Assembly (NCBI GenBank): GCA_002453165.1
Contig: DKGH01000122.1
Coordinates: forward strand, 8,572-19,285
Direction of reading: 5' to 3'
Source: Verrucomicrobia bacterium UBA6775
GTDB lineage: Bacteria; Verrucomicrobiota; Verrucomicrobiia; Limisphaerales; UBA1096
Length of the DNA stretch: 10,714 bases
The notes below the pieces were generated by a model. It saw only the letters and a program-made list of their open reading frames with translations. It did not search any database and was not told the origin of the DNA. Below, one piece after another: positions 6,510-10,714 of the stretch. Within the stretch, counting starts at the first letter, position 1; every line of letters starts with the position of its first letter. A program made the translations under genes and the position numbers.

Positions 6510-6527
<18 letters not shown>
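6481..6527. repeat. Iterated palindrome pair, one intergenic and one inside the carB 3' end
   Basis: Between sucD and carB, CCAAGCGCTTGG (6481-6492) overlaps GCTTGGCCAAGC (6487-6498), so one and a half 12-bp units are joined. A second TTGGCCAA at 6520-6527 lies in the last codons of carB (Glu-Leu-Ala-Lys-Ser). The intergenic copy sits exactly where a bidirectional terminator would be expected but has no T tract after it. Confidence 0.8.
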
Positions 6528-8012
<1,485 letters not shown>

Positions 8013-8071
8013 CCAAGTGGCGGGAATGTAAACCAAGCCACTCCTGGCGTCGAATCTTACCGAAAATTGGC

Positions 8072-8443
8072 TCAGGCGCTTTTTTTGACCGCTTGGCCGA
8101 GGAGAAAACCCAGCCATGTGCCGAGCAGACACCCCGCCACCGACAACACCACGTTCCCTCCGGCTTTCAACCACGCCTGCTGCTGCATCAAGACGAGCGT
8201 CTGCAGGCTGAACGCGGAAAACGTAGTGAAGCCCCCACAAAATCCAACCATCAGAAACAGCGCAGCCGGCCGTCTTTGATCGCCCTCGAACATTCCCGCA
8301 CAAACGCCGATGAGCAACGAACCAAGGATGTTGGCCAACAATGTCGCAATCGGAAACGCTTCGTACCGTGTCAGCGCCAGCCCGACCCCGTAACGCCCCA
8401 CGCTCCCAAGCGCACCACCCAATGCAACCATCAACCAACTCAT
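8072..8443 (-). CDS. crcB: Fluoride ion channel CrcB/Fluc
   Basis: This 123-residue inner-membrane protein exports fluoride passively as an antiparallel dimer. Four hydrophobic segments are visible, at about 2-24, 31-52, 61-86 and 95-117. The family motifs are present: GGALGSVGRYG (9-19), the pore Asn in LLANILGS (35-42) and the channel signature GFCGGFTTFSAFSLQ (67-81). Length is normal. The gene starts 9 bp after the oxidoreductase gene and ends 59 bp before carB, so it sits inside a minus-strand operon-like run. I saw no fluoride riboswitch, and there is no room for one directly upstream. Expression is therefore probably shared with the preceding gene. The link to a halogenase-like enzyme is suggestive but unproven. 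A TTGGCCAA copy at 8331-8338 encodes Leu-Ala-Asn within the pore motif. Confidence 0.95.
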   Translation of the reverse strand: MSWLMVALGGALGSVGRYGVGLALTRYEAFPIATLLANILGSLLIGVCAGMFEGDQRRPAALFLMVGFCGGFTTFSAFSLQTLVLMQQQAWLKAGGNVVLSVAGCLLGTWLGFLLGQAVKKSA

Positions 8444-8452
8444 CGGCGGTAA

Positions 8453-9967
8453 CTATAGCAACTGCTCACGCAGAAGCATCTCCCGAATTTCCGCTTCAGT
8501 TGAATCCAGCTTGGCGGCCGCACCAAATAGATCGTCTAAATCCACCGGGTACCAGTTGCGCTTGGCTTGATCCGCAAGGCCGGCGACATTGATCGGCTCA
8601 ATCGTCGCGGCGATTTTCGCCAGCACCTCATTCCGTCTGGCCCCGTTCACGACCGCTTCGCAGATTTCCCGTGTTGCCTGGCCAAACGCCGTACGATCAC
8701 AAAGTAAAAATGATCCCGCCAACTCCGGCTTTGCCAAGCGATGCGCCGTTTCCGAAAAACTGACCGCAGCAAAATAAAGCTGGGTCAACGCAGTGAACAA
8801 CTCAAAGTCATCCATGCTTGCATAGAGCGCACCCACCAAGCGGGAAACCTGATCCAACTCGGCAAGTGTCTTGCATCGATACGCTGACAACTCAGTCTCG
8901 CTTGGCCAAGCGCTCAGCAACTTGGCCAAGCGCTGGATGCCAAGCAGCGTCAGCGGGAAACCGGTCGATAGCAACGGATCCACAAACCCCACCGCCGAAG
9001 GCAGCAGTGCCCAACGCCTCCCTACGACGTCGCCAGTGCTGTAGGACAGCGTACGGGCAAAGACAAAATCGTTTACGGGTGTTGAACCGGAAAACTGCTT
9101 CGCCAATGACGGCAGCTGATCCAGCAAGCAATCCCAGCCAGCGCGCCCCTCGCCCAACCGCAATGACTTCGCTCGTGTTTCGTTCGCTGCGATTCCGGCG
9201 CTCGTGATGCCATTGTTGAATTTCAACACCCACACCCAGCCGCCATTAAACACATGATGCACTGCCGCATTCTCCACCGGGTAAGGCACACCTTCCGCGC
9301 TTGGCCAAACGCCGACATTTCGGAAATGAGCAAACAACCCACTCGTCGAAGGCATTGATGGCAGCTTCCGCTTGGCCAAGCCGAGCAACCGAAAAAGACA
9401 CCCACGAGGCCCGGTGGCATCCACAACAAAGCCAACCCGAAACTCGACGGGTTCACCTTCTCGTTCCCCGCGCAGCGTAACCGCGTCCGTAGTTTCGCAA
9501 AACGCGGTCAGCTCAGTTCGATCAAAATACTCAACACCCAGTCGCTGGGCTTCTCCAACCAAATGCTGATCAAAATCAGCTCGAAACCAGTGCGTATCAG
9601 CCACCTCATCCCGCGGACTGGCCGCAACGAGTAGTTGGCGCTGCCGTTTCTCGTCGTCGGAAAAATCCCGGCCAAGATTATGATGAAAAAAGGAAAACCC
9701 CCGCTTCAAACCGCAACCGATCGCCGGAAATTCACGCTGCCATTCCCCCCAGCGCCGGAACGGGAGCAACTGTGGAAGATCGAACTGTTCAGCCAGTTGT
9801 TGAAGAAAAAGATTCGTCAGTGGCGTGGAGGATTCCCCAATCGCGAACCTCGGGTGCGTACCCCTATCGATGAGCACAACTGTTCGCCCCATCTGTCGGG
9901 CAACCATCGCCATGAGCGCCCCGCCGAAACCGCTGCCCACGACTGCAATTTCCGCTCGGTGCTCCAT
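8453..9967 (-). CDS. FAD-dependent oxidoreductase, tryptophan-halogenase/geranylgeranyl-reductase-like
   Basis: The 504-residue protein starts with an FAD-binding Rossmann motif, IAVVGSGFGGALMAMVARQMG (GxGxxG at 11-16). GESSTPLTN (44-52) follows, then a later VVDATGPRG (181-189) and GFVDPLLSTGFPLTLLG (327-343), the FAD-contacting motif of halogenase and geranylgeranyl-reductase relatives. LKRGFSFFHH around Lys88 sits where flavin-dependent halogenases have their catalytic Lys. The WxWxIP halogenase signature appears only as WVWVLK (244-249), missing Ile-Pro. I therefore call a halogenase-like flavoenzyme; substrate and reaction are unknown. ATG 9967 is chosen because MEHRAEIAVVG directly precedes the FAD motif and a GGTG lies upstream. 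A TTG 48 bp further up is weaker. Spacing is 28 bp from the DUF3299 gene and 9 bp to crcB. Four palindrome copies lie in this gene. Confidence 0.8.
   Translation of the reverse strand: MEHRAEIAVVGSGFGGALMAMVARQMGRTVVLIDRGTHPRFAIGESSTPLTNLFLQQLAEQFDLPQLLPFRRWGEWQREFPAIGCGLKRGFSFFHHNLGRDFSDDEKRQRQLLVAASPRDEVADTHWFRADFDQHLVGEAQRLGVEYFDRTELTAFCETTDAVTLRGEREGEPVEFRVGFVVDATGPRGCLFRLLGLAKRKLPSMPSTSGLFAHFRNVGVWPSAEGVPYPVENAAVHHVFNGGWVWVLKFNNGITSAGIAANETRAKSLRLGEGRAGWDCLLDQLPSLAKQFSGSTPVNDFVFARTLSYSTGDVVGRRWALLPSAVGFVDPLLSTGFPLTLLGIQRLAKLLSAWPSETELSAYRCKTLAELDQVSRLVGALYASMDDFELFTALTQLYFAAVSFSETAHRLAKPELAGSFLLCDRTAFGQATREICEAVVNGARRNEVLAKIAATIEPINVAGLADQAKRNWYPVDLDDLFGAAAKLDSTEAEIREMLLREQLL
8899..8932. 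repeat. Two iterated palindrome copies 20 bp apart, the first a perfect 14-mer
   Basis: Positions 8899-8912 carry CGCTTGGCCAAGCG exactly, and TTGGCCAA recurs at 8922-8929 with AGCG after it. On the coding strand the two are read in different frames: TTG GCC AAG (Leu-Ala-Lys) and GCT TGG CCA AGC (Ala-Trp-Pro-Ser). The DNA is conserved between them while the peptide is not. Confidence 0.85.
9298..9382. repeat. Two iterated palindrome copies in the oxidoreductase gene
   Basis: TTGGCCAA lies at 9301-9308 (coding Val-Trp-Pro-Ser) and at 9372-9379 (coding Leu-Ala-Lys-Arg). The second matches 13 of 14 positions of the extended palindrome over 9369-9382. Confidence 0.8.
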
Positions 9968-9995
9968 GCTATTCACCGCGGGCGAGCCTGCCCGA

Positions 9996-10714
9996 TTAGA
10001 GGTCCAGTGGGCCAATCATTTTATCGCCCAACATCTCGTAAATACCCACGAGGTAATCGTTCTCCATCACTTCGCCCACCTTCAACTGGCCCATGAGAGT
10101 CACGGCCTGATCCATGATCGGCTCCACGCCCTCGCCCTCCATTTTGATGCTGATCCACTCGTTGATTTTTGGCACGGTGCCAAAGCAGCACATCGACTGA
10201 TCGCGCATAATCAAAAGTTCGGTTACCTTGCCTTGTTCGACTTTGAGCGGAAGCATGAAACCTTGTATGGCTACAGGCTTTTCATTAAAATTTTTTATAC
10301 CTTCAGGAATCTGAGCATTGAGTTTTGCCAACTCTACCTTATTCGTCACCGGGTCTAGCGGGACCTCATATGCAAAAGATGCCAGTTTATCAAATGTTAC
10401 TGTTTTGTAACCATCGATCTCATCCGGTAATGGGGGAAGTTCAACAATAGGTTGCGCTAACTCGATGAGATTTGTGCCCACTACTGGTACTTCTTCCGAT
10501 GTGATCAAGTTAGTAGTTTCTGAAGGCAAAGGAATCTTTTCTAGCAGAGGAGGTACAGACACAGACGGCTCATTGTTTTCCAAACCGGTCACTTCGGTAA
10601 CTTGTTCCTGTTCAGCATTCGCCAGTTCGGTGATGGCATCGCTTTGGCTGTCGAGATCATCCCGTGTCAGCACGGGCCCTTCAGCCTTTCGAACAGGGGG
10701 ATTGATAAAAACCA
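9996..10714 (-). CDS. DUF3299-domain protein (partial; start lies beyond the window)
   Basis: The frame is open from its TAA at 9996 to the window edge, and no convincing start is seen, so the N-terminus is missing. A GTG at 10673 is in frame but is unlikely to be the start. The C-terminal part matches DUF3299 (Pfam PF11736): KPVAIQGFMLPLKVEQGKV, LLIMRDQSMCCFGTVPKINEWISI, and a short beta-rich end with VGIYEM. DUF3299 proteins are usually exported and of unknown role; here the conserved Cys region reads CCFG. The upstream 130 or so residues are Pro/Glu-rich and low in complexity, which suggests a periplasmic linker. The DNA there (about 10260-10560) is clearly more AT-rich than its neighbours. 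The gene precedes the FAD oxidoreductase by 28 bp in the same direction. Confidence 0.75.
   Translation of the reverse strand, partial: VFINPPVRKAEGPVLTRDDLDSQSDAITELANAEQEQVTEVTGLENNEPSVSVPPLLEKIPLPSETTNLITSEEVPVVGTNLIELAQPIVELPPLPDEIDGYKTVTFDKLASFAYEVPLDPVTNKVELAKLNAQIPEGIKNFNEKPVAIQGFMLPLKVEQGKVTELLIMRDQSMCCFGTVPKINEWISIKMEGEGVEPIMDQAVTLMGQLKVGEVMENDYLVGIYEMLGDKMIGPLDL

Noticed and set aside
8013..8438. N-terminal extension of the carB frame
   Set aside because: It overlaps crcB in another frame, and the family start MPKRTD is at 8012.
8444..8460. Fluoride riboswitch upstream of crcB
   Set aside because: Only 9 bp separate crcB from the preceding gene, and no such fold can fit in the gap.

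Overview
The window looks like a chromosomal piece of a moderately GC-rich, Gram-negative-type bacterium, most likely Verrucomicrobiota or a PVC relative. That placement is an inference. It rests on short pseudopilin-type genes (cleavage motif followed by FTLIELLVVIAIIAIL), a DUF3299 protein, a WDF/DWS-motif hypothetical of a kind I associate with Verrucomicrobia and Planctomycetes, and Verrucomicrobia-like core enzymes. I see no rRNA, tRNA, CRISPR array, transposase or phage gene.

Layout. Positions 1-1425 (minus strand) hold a compact operon: a BrnT-like toxin, a BrnA/CopG-type antitoxin, a pseudopilin with a His/Asp-rich insert, and the start of a second pseudopilin cut by the window edge. 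The last three genes are joined by ATGA start/stop overlaps. Tandem 11-bp repeats upstream of the toxin gene look like its operator. Positions 1574-3497 (plus) hold a GT4-type glycosyltransferase overlapping a class I SAM-dependent methyltransferase, probably acting on a surface glycan or lipid. Positions 3507-4118 (minus) hold a lysine/arginine-rich protein of unknown function, followed by an AT-rich intergenic stretch with small inverted repeats. Positions 4362-6476 (plus) are sucC-sucD, succinyl-CoA synthetase of the TCA cycle. Positions 6510-10714 (minus) hold a tight cluster, in transcription order: a DUF3299 protein (its start lies off the window), a halogenase-like FAD-dependent oxidoreductase, the fluoride channel CrcB, and a CarB protein that ends after only the N-terminal half of carbamoyl-phosphate synthase.

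The most striking signal is not a gene. The palindrome TTGGCCAA, often extended to CGCTTGGCCAAGCG, occurs 14 times in 10.7 kb, where chance predicts about 0.2. It occurs in most of the genes, in all three reading frames relative to the host gene, and once between genes. This resembles the Highly Iterated Palindrome (HIP1, GCGATCGC) of cyanobacteria but with a different core. I consider it the best candidate for something undescribed here. The half-length CarB and the antitoxin-pseudopilin coupling are the next most interesting points.
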